A stretch of DNA of 64,000 nucleotides from Rhodothermia bacterium (lineage in GTDB: Bacteria; Bacteroidota; Rhodothermia; Rhodothermales; UBA2364), in NCBI GenBank assembly GCA_017303715.1, contig JAFLBZ010000007.1, positions 62,001-126,000 on the forward strand, given 5' to 3'. Positions 54,376-64,000 of the stretch are shown here, piece after piece. The notes beneath the pieces were generated by a model that searched no databases, was not told where the DNA came from, and saw nothing but the letters and a program-made list of their open reading frames with translations. Each line of letters starts with the position of its first letter. The first letter of the stretch is position 1. A program made the translations under genes and the position numbers.

Positions 54376-57300
54376 ATGGTAAAATTCCCCTTCCGTCATT
54401 GGTCAGGACTTTTATTTTTCTTGCTTACAAGTCTTACCATCGGCATGTCTTCGGCTTTTGGTCAGGGTACAGTTCGTATCACCATTTCGGGTGTTCCGAC
54501 GGTTTTACAAACGCCTTATTTAGCAGAACTTCAACGCGATTACCAGATTGGGCGCTTCCCTGTCCAGTTGGTGTATAGCCATGCTTCGCGACAACCGGGG
54601 ACATTTCGGTTCCAGCTCACATTAACCTTAGATGGCCAAGAAATTGTGTCCGAGACCTCGCCGGATGTCACCATTCGGCCCGGAGTTTACACATATCGTA
54701 CTTTCAAGGATGCGCCGGAGATCATTTTTCCCGATTTAGCCACCCTGATCAACAAACTCCCTGCTGATCTGCAAACACGGATAAACCAAACCGGAACATT
54801 ACCGGAGGGTCGTTATGAACTAACCTTAGAAGCCACCTCGACCGATGAAGAGCAGTTTATCGTCTCCCCGCCCGCCACGATCTCCTTCACCGTTTCGTTC
54901 CCAGAAGCCCCTGTTTTATTGTCTCCTTCGGATGAAGCGGTTGTTTCTCAAGCCCAACCCATTTTTACGTGGTTACCTGTCATTGTTCCAGCCACCCAGA
55001 CCGTAGAATATCAATTTAGGATGGTGGAAATTTTACCCGGCCAAACCACCGACGAAGCCTTTCGCGGAAACAGAACCCAAGTAGAGTCTGCGTTCCAGCG
55101 GGGCACAACGTTTGTGTATGGCCGCGACTTACTGCCTTTGGGAGTAGGCAAGCGATATGCTTGGAACATTAAAGCACGAACGACCTCTGGTTCCCCCATT
55201 GCCCAAGACGGCCAAAGTGAAATCTACACCTTCTCATATGGCGTGGGTCATGCACCGGATGACGTTTTGGCGCAACTCAGGCAAATTGTTTTGGAACAAG
55301 GCTTGGCCACCCTCACTAATTTCTCCGATTTAGTACTGACAGATGAAGGAACGACTTGGTTATTGAATGGCCCGGCCACCCTGAACCTGACCTCGCCAAC
55401 CACCGAGCAAGTAACGGTTAACTTAGAAAATATTCGTCTTCAAAAAGGCTCATTGGACGTACCAGTATTGCTCGATGGCTCGGTTTCTGCGCGTTTACCT
55501 GGAGATTCTAGCTTATTACGTGGTTCTTCTGGTGGATTGTTTGATGTCCGCCTTCTCCGCTGGACGTTTGGGCGCGGCTTCACTGCCGAAGGCGCTATCC
55601 GGCTCCCCAATGGCAACCTAAGTCCGGCAACCGGAAGTTTACGGTTTTCACGGAGTGGTTTCTCCGGAGAACTCATCGCCGAAGGCTCCGGTAGCACTCT
55701 ATTGAGCTTAGGGAGTTCCAATCAGCAACTCATGTTGAACCGGATTCGTGCCCGTTTTCCAGAAAACCAACTGAGTGGCTCCGGACAATTCCGCCTTAAC
55801 AATACAACTTGCGCTTTAGATGATGTGGTTTTTACGAGTGGTGTACAAGACTTGTTGATTAATTGCGCCCTCAACCAATCCATCCAAGCCGTACCTGGAT
55901 CTAATTTGGTGCAATTACAATTAGACCGACTGCAAGGGCGGCTCCGCTTTGATGTGGGTGCTGGCAATATGACGCCCGAACTGTCGGTGAGTGGTCGCTT
56001 GGCGCTTCAGGTGTCGGATGGCTCTTGTGCAGCAAATCTTAATGCGGATATCACCGGAACGGGATGGCAGATCAGAGACCTTTCTCCAATTTGCAACCTG
56101 CCCAAATTGCCGTTGGGGCTTTTTGACCTCAACCTGAGCAATCTGCGTATTCCGCTTTTGGCCTATGATGCCGGACGCAACGAGTGGGATTTTGCGATTG
56201 ATTTAGATGGCCAATTTTCTGGTGGCATTTTGGGCGAGACACGACTGCCGCGCATCCCAAACATCCGTTTAACGCCATCAGGACTTACCTTCCCAAGTTA
56301 TGTCTTGGCTTCGGGTACATTTCCACCGATTCATCTCCCCAATTTAGGCCCATTACGCGGCCAATTAACGGCACTTCGTGTGCCCGTTTTCACCCTGAAT
56401 GCCTTTAGCCTTACCCCAGATGCATGGCAACCAGTGGTAATGGACTTTGCCTTCCGGCTTTCGGAGAGCCTTCCGTTGCCCGCTTGTATGCAAACGCCAC
56501 AATTTACCGTGCGTGATTTCCGTTTTAACGATGGCAATTTCATTATGGATTTAGGAAATCTCACGCCATCGGGCTGCGAATTGCCTTTAGGAATTGCCCA
56601 AATACGTCTGAACCAACTTAGTGGACAGGTGAATGGGCGTTTTGCGGGAGGACGGTTTAGCGCAACACCACAACTTTCTTTGGGCGGAGCTTTACGTTTT
56701 GGCGCACCGTTCACTTGTAGCGGCACCGAGGAAACCTTGCTTCCAGCCAACCTAACATTAGATTCCACAGGAAGACTTGTGGGACAGCTTGAAAACCTTG
56801 CACCTTCTTGCCCACTTAATCTGGGTTTTGGCAGTGGGACTTTAAGATCTGCCAACCTCATTCTGGGTAATACGGGGGGCACGCAAACCGCTCGTTTAGA
56901 GGCAAATGCGGGTTTAAACCTCAATCTCTTTGGTCAAAGTGGTGTAATGGCTGAAGGTTCGCTTAACCTAGACTTAATCACAGGCCGGTTCTCCACTTAT
57001 AACTTCAACCTCACATCGGGATTCACCCTTCCCTTCCCTTCGAGAGAAAGCCCCCTCTTCACCTTCCAGCTAAACAGTGGATTGAATTTGTCGCAAAACG
57101 GGCTTGCCTTATCCGGAAACCATGCCATACAAATTGGAACCGACAACATCCCTGTGCAATTTGATCGTGCAATGTTTGACTTAAACACGCTGCGCTTAAC
57201 ACAAGGACTTGGACAAATTGGCGGACGTGGCGCCGCTTTTCAGCTGGCCTATTTGATGAATGAAGGCCGATTTACCTCCTTCCCTTCTACAATGCCACTC

Positions 57301-60300
57301 CCCGACCAAAACCTATTTGGCATACGGGTAGAATCGGTAAACCTCACCCCAACTGGATTGGCCTTTTCGGGAAATGCAACCGGACAACTCCGGTTTGGAG
57401 GTACGACGTTTGGGACGGATCGGCTTCAACTACGGTTCACCGATTTCACCCTTGCCACGGATCCAATCGCCGTATCAAGGGGCAATACTGGCTTTTTTGT
57501 GGACGGGAGCCGAATTGCAACCTTTGATGCTTCAGGATTTCGCTTAGAACCCAGCGGTATTTTGGCTGCTTTACCATTGCCCACACATCTACCATTGCCC
57601 CGAACTGATTTAGCCTTTTTACGCTTACGAACAACCGAAGCGGGACCATTATTAATCAATACAGAGGATTTGGGTGGCGGTAGGTTACGTCTTTTCACCC
57701 GTTCTGGTTCGCCCATTCAATTGGTTTTAGCGGGATTGGCAAATGGTTCTACCCCACCTTCCATCGGCGCTACCTTCGACTTGGTCGTCAATAATGGTGA
57801 CTTTGCGATTCAAGAAGTCCGCGCCTTCAATGTAACGACTTCGGTAGATGTCAACCGTGCGTTATTCGGAAGTTCACCCTTACAACTTACCCGTTTTATT
57901 CTTTCCGGTGTTGGTTCGGCCCTTGCGCTTCATGCGGATGTACAGATGGCCTTGCCTACCGACCTCTCCCCCGATCCTTTGGTAGTCCGGAACCTCAGGT
58001 TGAGCGAGCGTGGATTTGAAGAAGCCGAGGTTTTGACAACGCTAAACCTGCCCGACCGTACCACCGGAACACTTCGCGGACGGTTATCTGCAAATGGGAC
58101 AGGTCTTAGCGGGTTTTTGGCCTTAGAACGTGCTTTTTCGCTTGGCGCAAGTCCTGTGCAACTTTCCCTTTCTGGACTTAGGTTACAATTTCCTTCCACA
58201 CAACTTACGGGAAGCGGGGTGCTTCGATTTTTCGGTGGAAGACAATCTTGTGCGGTAACAGATTTTGTTCTTGGTGGCACTGCTGGCATGGGGAACATTG
58301 ACTGCCGGATTGACGAAGCCCTCCAATTGGTTCCAAATAGCAACCTCGCCACCCTGAACTTAGGACGGATAACCGGAAGAATCGGATATACAGGCGGACG
58401 ATTTACGCACGATTTACAATTTGCCTCAAGTCTGGGTCTTGACATAATGAATGGTCCACGTTGTGGTGCAAACTTAAACCTACGTTTTACAGACACTTCT
58501 GGACTAAACGCTTCCGATTTCCGGCCAGATTGCTCTGAGACGCCGCGCCTAAATCTGGGCGCATTAGAAGCACTTTTTGCCAATTTGCGCGTACCTTCTT
58601 TGCAGTTTAACAACCTCACTGGACGATTTGATTTTGAGCTACAAACCGATCTTAAGTTGGCGGGTGCCTTCTTAGGTGCGCAAGGACTGCCATCCCTCCC
58701 CGGTATTCGGATTCGGCCAACAGGCATTACATTCCCCGATGTCAATTTTAATGCGACGCAACTTGCAGAGCTAAGACCCTTTGATTTTGGTGGTGTACAA
58801 GCACGGGTAAATGCCTTTTCCATGCGCGGTTTCACGTTCGATTGGTTTGGGCATACGCCCGACTCGCCGGGTAATTGGGATGCACAAGTTGGCCTGAACA
58901 TCAACCTTGGCAATGTTACCGAGATCCCGAGATGCCTCCAGAGTACAGCGTTTCCCTTAAGCCTAAATGTTTCTGGAAGTCGCCTAAATGCTACCTTACC
59001 CGTGCAAACCTTGCGCGACTGTAGCCTCCCACTGGGCCCAGCAGCTTTGGAATTAACCGGCATTGGCGGAAGTATAACCGCCGCTTATGAATCGGGACGT
59101 TACAACCTTGCACCTATATTCTCGCTCAATGGAAACCTGCGGCTCTCAGATACCTTTACGTGTACCACAAGTTCTACCATGCCTCTCGGAACTGCCGCCC
59201 TTAACCTCTTGCCAAATGGCTTGGTTCTCGGCAATGTCACCGCCAACATTCCAGAAACCTGCTCCTTACAATTCGGCCCATTCCGCGCATCTGCGGGACG
59301 CACCACCCTGATCCTTGACCGCTCAGGCGACAACCAGACGGCCACCTTAGACGGTATTGCTCGCTTAGTGATTGGGGATAGTGCCCCTTTTGATGGCACA
59401 TATAACCTTAATTTGTTTACAGGACGACTCAATACTTATCGGTTTGCCCTAAGTGCCCCTTTCGTTCTAATGGTTCCACCAGAAAGTCCGGTATTCAGGT
59501 TTAACATTACCGCTGGCGAACTTTCCGACGCTGGATTCAACATTAATGGCATCAACACTTTAGAGGTTGGTGGATCGCAAATCCGTTCGACCTTCGACAA
59601 TGTGCGGCTCAATCTTTCCACCTTGGCCATTGAGAGCGGGCAAATCCAGATTGCTTCCGGCATGGGCTTAGAAGCGGGCATTGGTTCTGGGGGTGCATTA
59701 CGTTTCAACGCAATACATGAGACCCAACCCGCCTCGGTCAATCCGGGCTTGATCTTGCGGCTTGGCTCCACCATCACGATAGACCGGAGCGGGCTTGGCC
59801 TTGGCGGACGTGGTTCTGCCGCGCTCAACTACCGCCCTGAAGGTGGCAAGGTTTTGAATTTACCACGCTTGGATGTGGATTTTGGGTCTGGTTTTTCGTT
59901 TAATTTTAGCCCCTTCAACGTAGGGACGGGACGGGCAAACCTCTTGGACGGAACCGCCATCATGGGCTATATAGACCGCGCTGGCATACAAATTAATCCG
60001 GGTTATCTCGTGAGCCGCTTATTGCCCGAACGATTGCCGCTTCCATCCGAAACCGTAGCCTATTTGCAATTGCGTAGAGGCGGAACAGCTTTGGTAGAGG
60101 CCACCTCCGAGGCCGGAGGGCGTGTTCGATTAGCCATCAAACGCGGTGAAACGGTAAACTTGGTGTTTCCAGCATTGGCTCAAGGTGGCCGGACACCAGA
60201 GGTTCCTGTAACTTTTACCGACGTTGTGTTCGATCCAGCCCTTTTACAAATAACGGGCGGAAGTATCACGGCGGATGTTTCGGGGCTATCAAGTTTTGTC

Positions 60301-63300
60301 TTGCCCGATCAATTCCCCATGCAACTGCGCAACATCTTATATGGCGAACGCACGGTTGCTGGACGTACCATTCGCGGCTTATTCCTCACTGGTAACCTCC
60401 GCATGTTGGGCCAGAATTGGGATGGCGATTGTCCAGCCGCTTTTCAGGTCTTAGAAACCGGACGACTTTCTGGAAGTTTGACATGCACAGGCATCAATCA
60501 AAATATTCCGCTTCCGGGTGTTGACAATTTTGCCTCGCTACGCATCACAGGGCTAAATGGCGCACTTGACTTAGCCCTGCCCGGCATTTCTGCTGGAGCA
60601 ACCACCGTGAATTTTGGATTAGAAGGCCGAATTAACCTTAACAGCGGCGGAAGCGAAATGGCAAGACTTGGCTTTACCGCTACACTAAACAATGGTATAT
60701 TTACCCTCAATACCACTGCCGAGGGGCGACAACCAGAAGGTTTACCTCGTTTGGATTTTGGGCCATTTGGCATGGGCATTACCCAATTACGCAACCTTAG
60801 CCTAAGCATAAATAGCGGCTCATTGCGGTTCGGTGTAGGTGCAGACTTAAATTTCCGCATTCGGATGCAAGATGGCTCGTTCGTGAACATTCCCGCTCAT
60901 GACGCCTATTTTGGAACGGACGGTTTCCGCCTGCCCTCTATTCAACTAACGGGACGAACCTTGGCCGATCTGGGCATTGCCCCCATCACCTTAGGGCCGA
61001 TTCAGATCCTGCCTACTCAAATTCGCATCCCGTCCCTTAATCTTAGCAGCCTTACCACCTTAAGTGCGGATCTCTTCGCCCAACTTCTTCCAACGTTTGA
61101 CCTAAACTTCAGGATGCCCTCCGTCTCTGGTTTGTCCACCGATCTTGCCACGACCGATATTCCCTTCAATAATGTCACCTTCCGAAATGGTATCTTTTCG
61201 GGAACCTTGGGCAGTTTCGACTTGCCCGGAAGCGGTATTGTGGTTCCTTTTGGAACGGATGCCGGCCTACGGGTGCGGCAAATTATGGCACGGTTCTTCG
61301 AGGATGCTGGACGACAAGGCGTGGATGTACGATTTAATGGCGGGCTTCAGTTCCCGTCTGCTTTTGGAGATACCCGATCTTGTATTGCATCCCTTTCGGC
61401 GGCACTATCAACAACGGGCGATATTTCGGCGACCGCTACGGGCGTTGCCCCTTGTGGGACACTCACTTTTGGCCCCTTAAGTTTACGATTTACCCGCTCG
61501 GACTTGGCGCTCTCGTTGGGCACTTCCACTTCCGCGACTTTAGAAGGTGCTGCCGAGGCAACCCTCAGAACTCCGGATGGTCAAGTACTAACCGCCACCG
61601 GCGATTTGGGTGTAAACCTGTTGAACGCAACGCTTACCCGCTCCAATATCATACTCAATGGCCCATTCGTGTGGCAAATTCCATCCGACCGTGCCTTACT
61701 TTCCTTTACCATCAATAGTGCACGCCTCAACAATACCGGACTTACCTTCGACGGGGCCGGACAATTGGACGTTCCCGGTGCCCCCGTTGGTGTTCGGTTT
61801 AATACCGCACAATTTGGGTTTGATGGCCGGATGAATGGCGGAAGTGTGTCCTTCACTTCTGGTTTTGGGTTTGATATTCCCTTAGGCGAAGGAACCCAAT
61901 GGCGTTTGGTGGCAGCAAGTGCCGCAGATGCCGTCGGAAATTTCTTCCGCCTCAACTTGCCCAGTGGCCTTAGCTTGGATCCAAGTGGGTTATTGGTCAA
62001 TGGAACCGCCTCGGCACGCATTAATTATGGAACGCAGCGATTTAATGAAAGCCAGCTTAGTCTCAATTTTGCAGGATTCCGCATAGGGTTTTCTCCATTT
62101 GGCATTTCAGATGGCCGTGTTGATCTAAATACCCAAGACGCAGGAAGAACCGTCCGAATTGCCTATTTTGACCGTGACGGCTTCCATCCAGACAATCTTT
62201 TGGCCGCACTTCCGCTTCCTATACGGCTTCCCCTTCCAGATGCCCAACTTGCTTATTTGCAACTTCGCGACACTGGTGGAACGCTCCTGATCGAAACCGC
62301 CGACGAAGGTAGTGGGCGCTTGGCCGTCAGAACACGTCCGGGTTCACCGATCAATCTTGTTATTCCAGCACTACGTGGTTCTAACCCCACCGACCCTACC
62401 TTGCCCGTACAGTTCGAGTTTGTCCTTAATACAGGCGATTTCACCGTTCGGGAAGTGCGGAGTTTTGTTGCGAATGGCGCTCCAGCTTTAAATGCCGCCT
62501 TATTTGGTTCAGGGAGTCCGATCAATTTGCAACGGTTTGACCTCACCGGAAATGGGGTTGGATTGGCACTTCTAGCAGATTTAACCGTTACCTTGCCCAA
62601 TGCCGTATCTTCCGATCCCCTTTCCATTCGTGGTATTCGCATTAGTCAACTTGGCTTTGAAGAGGCAAACATTAATGCCACACTGAACATGCCCGGTGGC
62701 GGTGGGCCAGCCAATGTAACTGGATTGTTGCGCGGTGGATCGGGCGGGCTGGTAGGAGAACTTTTGGCCCGTGCAGATGGGGTTCGCCCAATTCTCCGCA
62801 TCGGCACGCAGCCCATCGAAGCCGCCCTGACGGAACTGCGCATCCAATTCCCCGACGTCCGCATTTCCGGAAATGGAGGCGTTTCTTTGATGAATGGAAC
62901 CCCAACTTGCGCCCTTAACAACTTTACGCTTTCCGGCGAAACCAACAACCTAAACTTCTCTTGCTCGCTTGCACAACGCCTCCAATTGGTTCCCGGAAGC
63001 GCTTTGGCCACACTCGGCGTAGCCTCCCTCTCTGGCGACCTCACCTTTAATGCCCGCACCAATGCTTTTGGATACAACCTGAATGCCTCTGGCGATCTGG
63101 CGATGCAAGTCGAGGGAATGGCGGCTTGTGGTGCAACTTTAGACCTAAGCATCTCCCACGTTACGGGATTTGCTGCACGAAACGTCCGCCCAAATTGTAG
63201 TGGAACCCCACAGTTGAACCTTGGCTTTTTGAATATGGGTTTCAGAAACCTGAACCTTTCCACCTTAGCATTCGATCCTGTTTCCCGACGTTTCTCTTTT

Positions 63301-64000
63301 GAACTGGCGATGGATGCCAACCTCACCGTTCCCACGTTCAATAACCTTCAGTTGCCCCAAATACCCATCCGGCTAAGCGAGTCTGGAATCCGGTTTAACC
63401 CTTTTAATTACAATGAAACCGACCTCACGGGATTGGGTGCATTTAATCTTGGGTTTGCTCAAGCAAGGATCACCGGATTGCGTTTGGCGGCTCCATTTAC
63501 CTTTAATTGGTTTACGCACGACGGGACGACCGCCGGAAATTGGGATTTTGCCTTTGATCTACGGATGAACCTCCCCAGCGGCCCTGAATTTCCGGCTTGC
63601 CTCCAAACTTCAGGTATTAACCTAAACAATTTGCGATTCTCCGGTGCAGGTGTCAGTTTCAACTCGGCCATTTCTGCTATTGGAAGTGGTGGATGCAATA
63701 TCCCTATGGGGCCTGCTACCTTGAATGTGAGCGAATTAAGTGCCCAACTCGATGGCTCGTTCAACAACCGTTCCTTCAACCTCGCACCAACCATTCAAAT
63801 TGCGGGCGGCATCAACCTTGGAGCGCCCTTTACTTGCTCTGGCCCACCACGTCCACTCAGTTTAGGGACAACCCGCCTCAATATTGGCCCCGGCGGATTG
63901 ATTCAAGGGCGGATTGAGAACCTCGCGCCCTCGTGCCCCCTTCAATTCGGAACCTATGCGGCTTCGGTTAGCCGTGCGAACCTCATTTTTGGCGTTTTGG
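54376..64000 (+). CDS. Giant secreted Cys-paired super-repeat protein, 3' end beyond window
   Basis: An open frame of 3208 codons without a stop, running off the window end. The ATG at 54376 gives a signal peptide (LLFFLLTSLTIGMSS, cleavage after AFG). Residues about 30-290 are beta-sandwich, with a fibronectin-like segment (APVLLSPSDEAVVSQAQPIF) similar in style to TANFOR-type N-termini. From about residue 440 onward come four large super-repeats, all strand-rich (L-x-L-x-G patterns) and with paired cysteines. The alternating strands recall AsmA/TamB-like or adhesin folds, but I recognise no family. The reading frame is supported by unbroken length and by repeat conservation at the protein level. 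Confidence 0.88.
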   Translation, partial: MVKFPFRHWSGLLFFLLTSLTIGMSSAFGQGTVRITISGVPTVLQTPYLAELQRDYQIGRFPVQLVYSHASRQPGTFRFQLTLTLDGQEIVSETSPDVTIRPGVYTYRTFKDAPEIIFPDLATLINKLPADLQTRINQTGTLPEGRYELTLEATSTDEEQFIVSPPATISFTVSFPEAPVLLSPSDEAVVSQAQPIFTWLPVIVPATQTVEYQFRMVEILPGQTTDEAFRGNRTQVESAFQRGTTFVYGRDLLPLGVGKRYAWNIKARTTSGSPIAQDGQSEIYTFSYGVGHAPDDVLAQLRQIVLEQGLATLTNFSDLVLTDEGTTWLLNGPATLNLTSPTTEQVTVNLENIRLQKGSLDVPVLLDGSVSARLPGDSSLLRGSSGGLFDVRLLRWTFGRGFTAEGAIRLPNGNLSPATGSLRFSRSGFSGELIAEGSGSTLLSLGSSNQQLMLNRIRARFPENQLSGSGQFRLNNTTCALDDVVFTSGVQDLLINCALNQSIQAVPGSNLVQLQLDRLQGRLRFDVGAGNMTPELSVSGRLALQVSDGSCAANLNADITGTGWQIRDLSPICNLPKLPLGLFDLNLSNLRIPLLAYDAGRNEWDFAIDLDGQFSGGILGETRLPRIPNIRLTPSGLTFPSYVLASGTFPPIHLPNLGPLRGQLTALRVPVFTLNAFSLTPDAWQPVVMDFAFRLSESLPLPACMQTPQFTVRDFRFNDGNFIMDLGNLTPSGCELPLGIAQIRLNQLSGQVNGRFAGGRFSATPQLSLGGALRFGAPFTCSGTEETLLPANLTLDSTGRLVGQLENLAPSCPLNLGFGSGTLRSANLILGNTGGTQTARLEANAGLNLNLFGQSGVMAEGSLNLDLITGRFSTYNFNLTSGFTLPFPSRESPLFTFQLNSGLNLSQNGLALSGNHAIQIGTDNIPVQFDRAMFDLNTLRLTQGLGQIGGRGAAFQLAYLMNEGRFTSFPSTMPLPDQNLFGIRVESVNLTPTGLAFSGNATGQLRFGGTTFGTDRLQLRFTDFTLATDPIAVSRGNTGFFVDGSRIATFDASGFRLEPSGILAALPLPTHLPLPRTDLAFLRLRTTEAGPLLINTEDLGGGRLRLFTRSGSPIQLVLAGLANGSTPPSIGATFDLVVNNGDFAIQEVRAFNVTTSVDVNRALFGSSPLQLTRFILSGVGSALALHADVQMALPTDLSPDPLVVRNLRLSERGFEEAEVLTTLNLPDRTTGTLRGRLSANGTGLSGFLALERAFSLGASPVQLSLSGLRLQFPSTQLTGSGVLRFFGGRQSCAVTDFVLGGTAGMGNIDCRIDEALQLVPNSNLATLNLGRITGRIGYTGGRFTHDLQFASSLGLDIMNGPRCGANLNLRFTDTSGLNASDFRPDCSETPRLNLGALEALFANLRVPSLQFNNLTGRFDFELQTDLKLAGAFLGAQGLPSLPGIRIRPTGITFPDVNFNATQLAELRPFDFGGVQARVNAFSMRGFTFDWFGHTPDSPGNWDAQVGLNINLGNVTEIPRCLQSTAFPLSLNVSGSRLNATLPVQTLRDCSLPLGPAALELTGIGGSITAAYESGRYNLAPIFSLNGNLRLSDTFTCTTSSTMPLGTAALNLLPNGLVLGNVTANIPETCSLQFGPFRASAGRTTLILDRSGDNQTATLDGIARLVIGDSAPFDGTYNLNLFTGRLNTYRFALSAPFVLMVPPESPVFRFNITAGELSDAGFNINGINTLEVGGSQIRSTFDNVRLNLSTLAIESGQIQIASGMGLEAGIGSGGALRFNAIHETQPASVNPGLILRLGSTITIDRSGLGLGGRGSAALNYRPEGGKVLNLPRLDVDFGSGFSFNFSPFNVGTGRANLLDGTAIMGYIDRAGIQINPGYLVSRLLPERLPLPSETVAYLQLRRGGTALVEATSEAGGRVRLAIKRGETVNLVFPALAQGGRTPEVPVTFTDVVFDPALLQITGGSITADVSGLSSFVLPDQFPMQLRNILYGERTVAGRTIRGLFLTGNLRMLGQNWDGDCPAAFQVLETGRLSGSLTCTGINQNIPLPGVDNFASLRITGLNGALDLALPGISAGATTVNFGLEGRINLNSGGSEMARLGFTATLNNGIFTLNTTAEGRQPEGLPRLDFGPFGMGITQLRNLSLSINSGSLRFGVGADLNFRIRMQDGSFVNIPAHDAYFGTDGFRLPSIQLTGRTLADLGIAPITLGPIQILPTQIRIPSLNLSSLTTLSADLFAQLLPTFDLNFRMPSVSGLSTDLATTDIPFNNVTFRNGIFSGTLGSFDLPGSGIVVPFGTDAGLRVRQIMARFFEDAGRQGVDVRFNGGLQFPSAFGDTRSCIASLSAALSTTGDISATATGVAPCGTLTFGPLSLRFTRSDLALSLGTSTSATLEGAAEATLRTPDGQVLTATGDLGVNLLNATLTRSNIILNGPFVWQIPSDRALLSFTINSARLNNTGLTFDGAGQLDVPGAPVGVRFNTAQFGFDGRMNGGSVSFTSGFGFDIPLGEGTQWRLVAASAADAVGNFFRLNLPSGLSLDPSGLLVNGTASARINYGTQRFNESQLSLNFAGFRIGFSPFGISDGRVDLNTQDAGRTVRIAYFDRDGFHPDNLLAALPLPIRLPLPDAQLAYLQLRDTGGTLLIETADEGSGRLAVRTRPGSPINLVIPALRGSNPTDPTLPVQFEFVLNTGDFTVREVRSFVANGAPALNAALFGSGSPINLQRFDLTGNGVGLALLADLTVTLPNAVSSDPLSIRGIRISQLGFEEANINATLNMPGGGGPANVTGLLRGGSGGLVGELLARADGVRPILRIGTQPIEAALTELRIQFPDVRISGNGGVSLMNGTPTCALNNFTLSGETNNLNFSCSLAQRLQLVPGSALATLGVASLSGDLTFNARTNAFGYNLNASGDLAMQVEGMAACGATLDLSISHVTGFAARNVRPNCSGTPQLNLGFLNMGFRNLNLSTLAFDPVSRRFSFELAMDANLTVPTFNNLQLPQIPIRLSESGIRFNPFNYNETDLTGLGAFNLGFAQARITGLRLAAPFTFNWFTHDGTTAGNWDFAFDLRMNLPSGPEFPACLQTSGINLNNLRFSGAGVSFNSAISAIGSGGCNIPMGPATLNVSELSAQLDGSFNNRSFNLAPTIQIAGGINLGAPFTCSGPPRPLSLGTTRLNIGPGGLIQGRIENLAPSCPLQFGTYAASVSRANLIFGVL
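55705..58137 (+). repeat. Super-repeat unit A of the giant plus-strand protein
   Basis: About 811 residues. Opens with SLGSSNQQLMLNRIRARFPE. Four cysteine pairs, by codon start: 55810/55864 (17 residues between), 56026/56092, 56485/56575, 56716/56809. The tail has the LAALPLPTHLPLPRTDLAFL block near 57545. Confidence 0.85.
58138..60300 (+). repeat. Super-repeat unit B of the giant plus-strand protein
   Basis: About 721 residues. Opens with SLGASPVQLSLSGLRLQFP. Cysteine pairs at 58249/58303 (17 between), 58462/58531, 58933/59020, 59161/59260. Tail block ERLPLPSETVAYLQL near 60030. Confidence 0.85.
60301..62796 (+). repeat. Super-repeat unit C, lacking cysteine pairs 2 and 3
   Basis: About 832 residues, the most divergent unit. 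Pair 1 at 60430/60484 (17 between) and pair 4 at 61381/61453 are kept. Pairs 2 and 3 are each missing both cysteines (positions near 60661-60730 and 61120-61215). Tail block ALPLPIRLPLPDAQLAYLQL near 62200. Confidence 0.8.
62797..64000 (+). repeat. Super-repeat unit D, cut by the window end
   Basis: At least 401 residues. Opens with RIGTQPIEAALTELRIQFP. All four pairs present: 62908/62962 (17 between), 63127/63196, 63598/63694, 63835/63934. The close likeness to unit A (LAPSCPL in pair 4 of both) suggests A and D are nearer to each other than to C. Confidence 0.85.

Noticed and set aside
57930-59063. Long open frame of 377 codons on the minus strand
   Set aside because: It is antisense to the giant plus-strand gene, whose frame is unbroken over 9.6 kb and whose repeats are conserved as protein. 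The antisense translation is Arg/Pro/Ser-rich with no domain. The same applies to the minus frames at 62646-63341 and 56331-56924.

Overview
The window looks like chromosomal DNA of a gliding or secreting member of the Bacteroidota/Rhodothermota (FCB) group. The evidence is a GWxTD-domain protein, two proteins ending in type IX secretion (T9SS) sorting domains (one with a YPNPFNPTTTI tail), weak or absent Shine-Dalgarno sequences, a Bacteroidota-style cbb3 oxidase cluster with a one-heme CcoP, and loose lipoboxes. Genus cannot be told from the sequence alone. Base composition is fairly even and near 50% GC by eye. Gene starts and domain calls rest on motifs read in the translations; no database search was run.

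Left part (1-12.4 kb): a DUF1573 protein; the three-gene proton-pumping transhydrogenase operon pntAA-pntAB-pntB (minus strand, with a clear terminator); an MFS transporter plus Gfo/Idh/MocA dehydrogenase pair; and an envelope block of a polyprenyl-phosphate sugar transferase diverging from a Wzi-like outer-membrane protein and a SpoIID/LytB-like protein. A lipoprotein MsrB-MsrA fusion follows.

Middle part (12.4-44.1 kb): a cbb3 terminal oxidase cluster ccoN-O-Q-P-G-H with three intercistronic hairpins, then an AMIN-like gene. Two divergent GHL10 (DigH/YngK-like) glycoside hydrolases follow; the second heads an operon with a sodium:solute symporter and a Tat-type FAD oxidoreductase. Next come a frameshifted SH3/adhesin-E gene, an orphan CRISPR-associated CARF (NE0113-type) gene immediately downstream of tRNA-Asn, and lepA. 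The panB-surE-DUF547-bcp operon, SLC13-like and POT transporters, dut, a CDP-alcohol phosphatidyltransferase, an MscS channel, ftsY, the GWxTD protein and a 5'-nucleotidase complete this housekeeping and accessory stretch.

Right part (44.6-64 kb): two giant secreted proteins are transcribed divergently from a 413-bp control region. On the minus strand is a 3109-residue T9SS cargo with about 20 tandem 95-residue cadherin-like modules, a HAF-repeat block and one more cadherin module. On the plus strand is an open frame of at least 3208 codons that runs off the window. It is not a known family to me. It consists of a signal peptide, a fibronectin-like N-terminus and four super-repeats of 2.2-2.5 kb, each with up to four cysteine pairs that are kept or lost as pairs. 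This plus-strand protein is the best candidate here for something undescribed.
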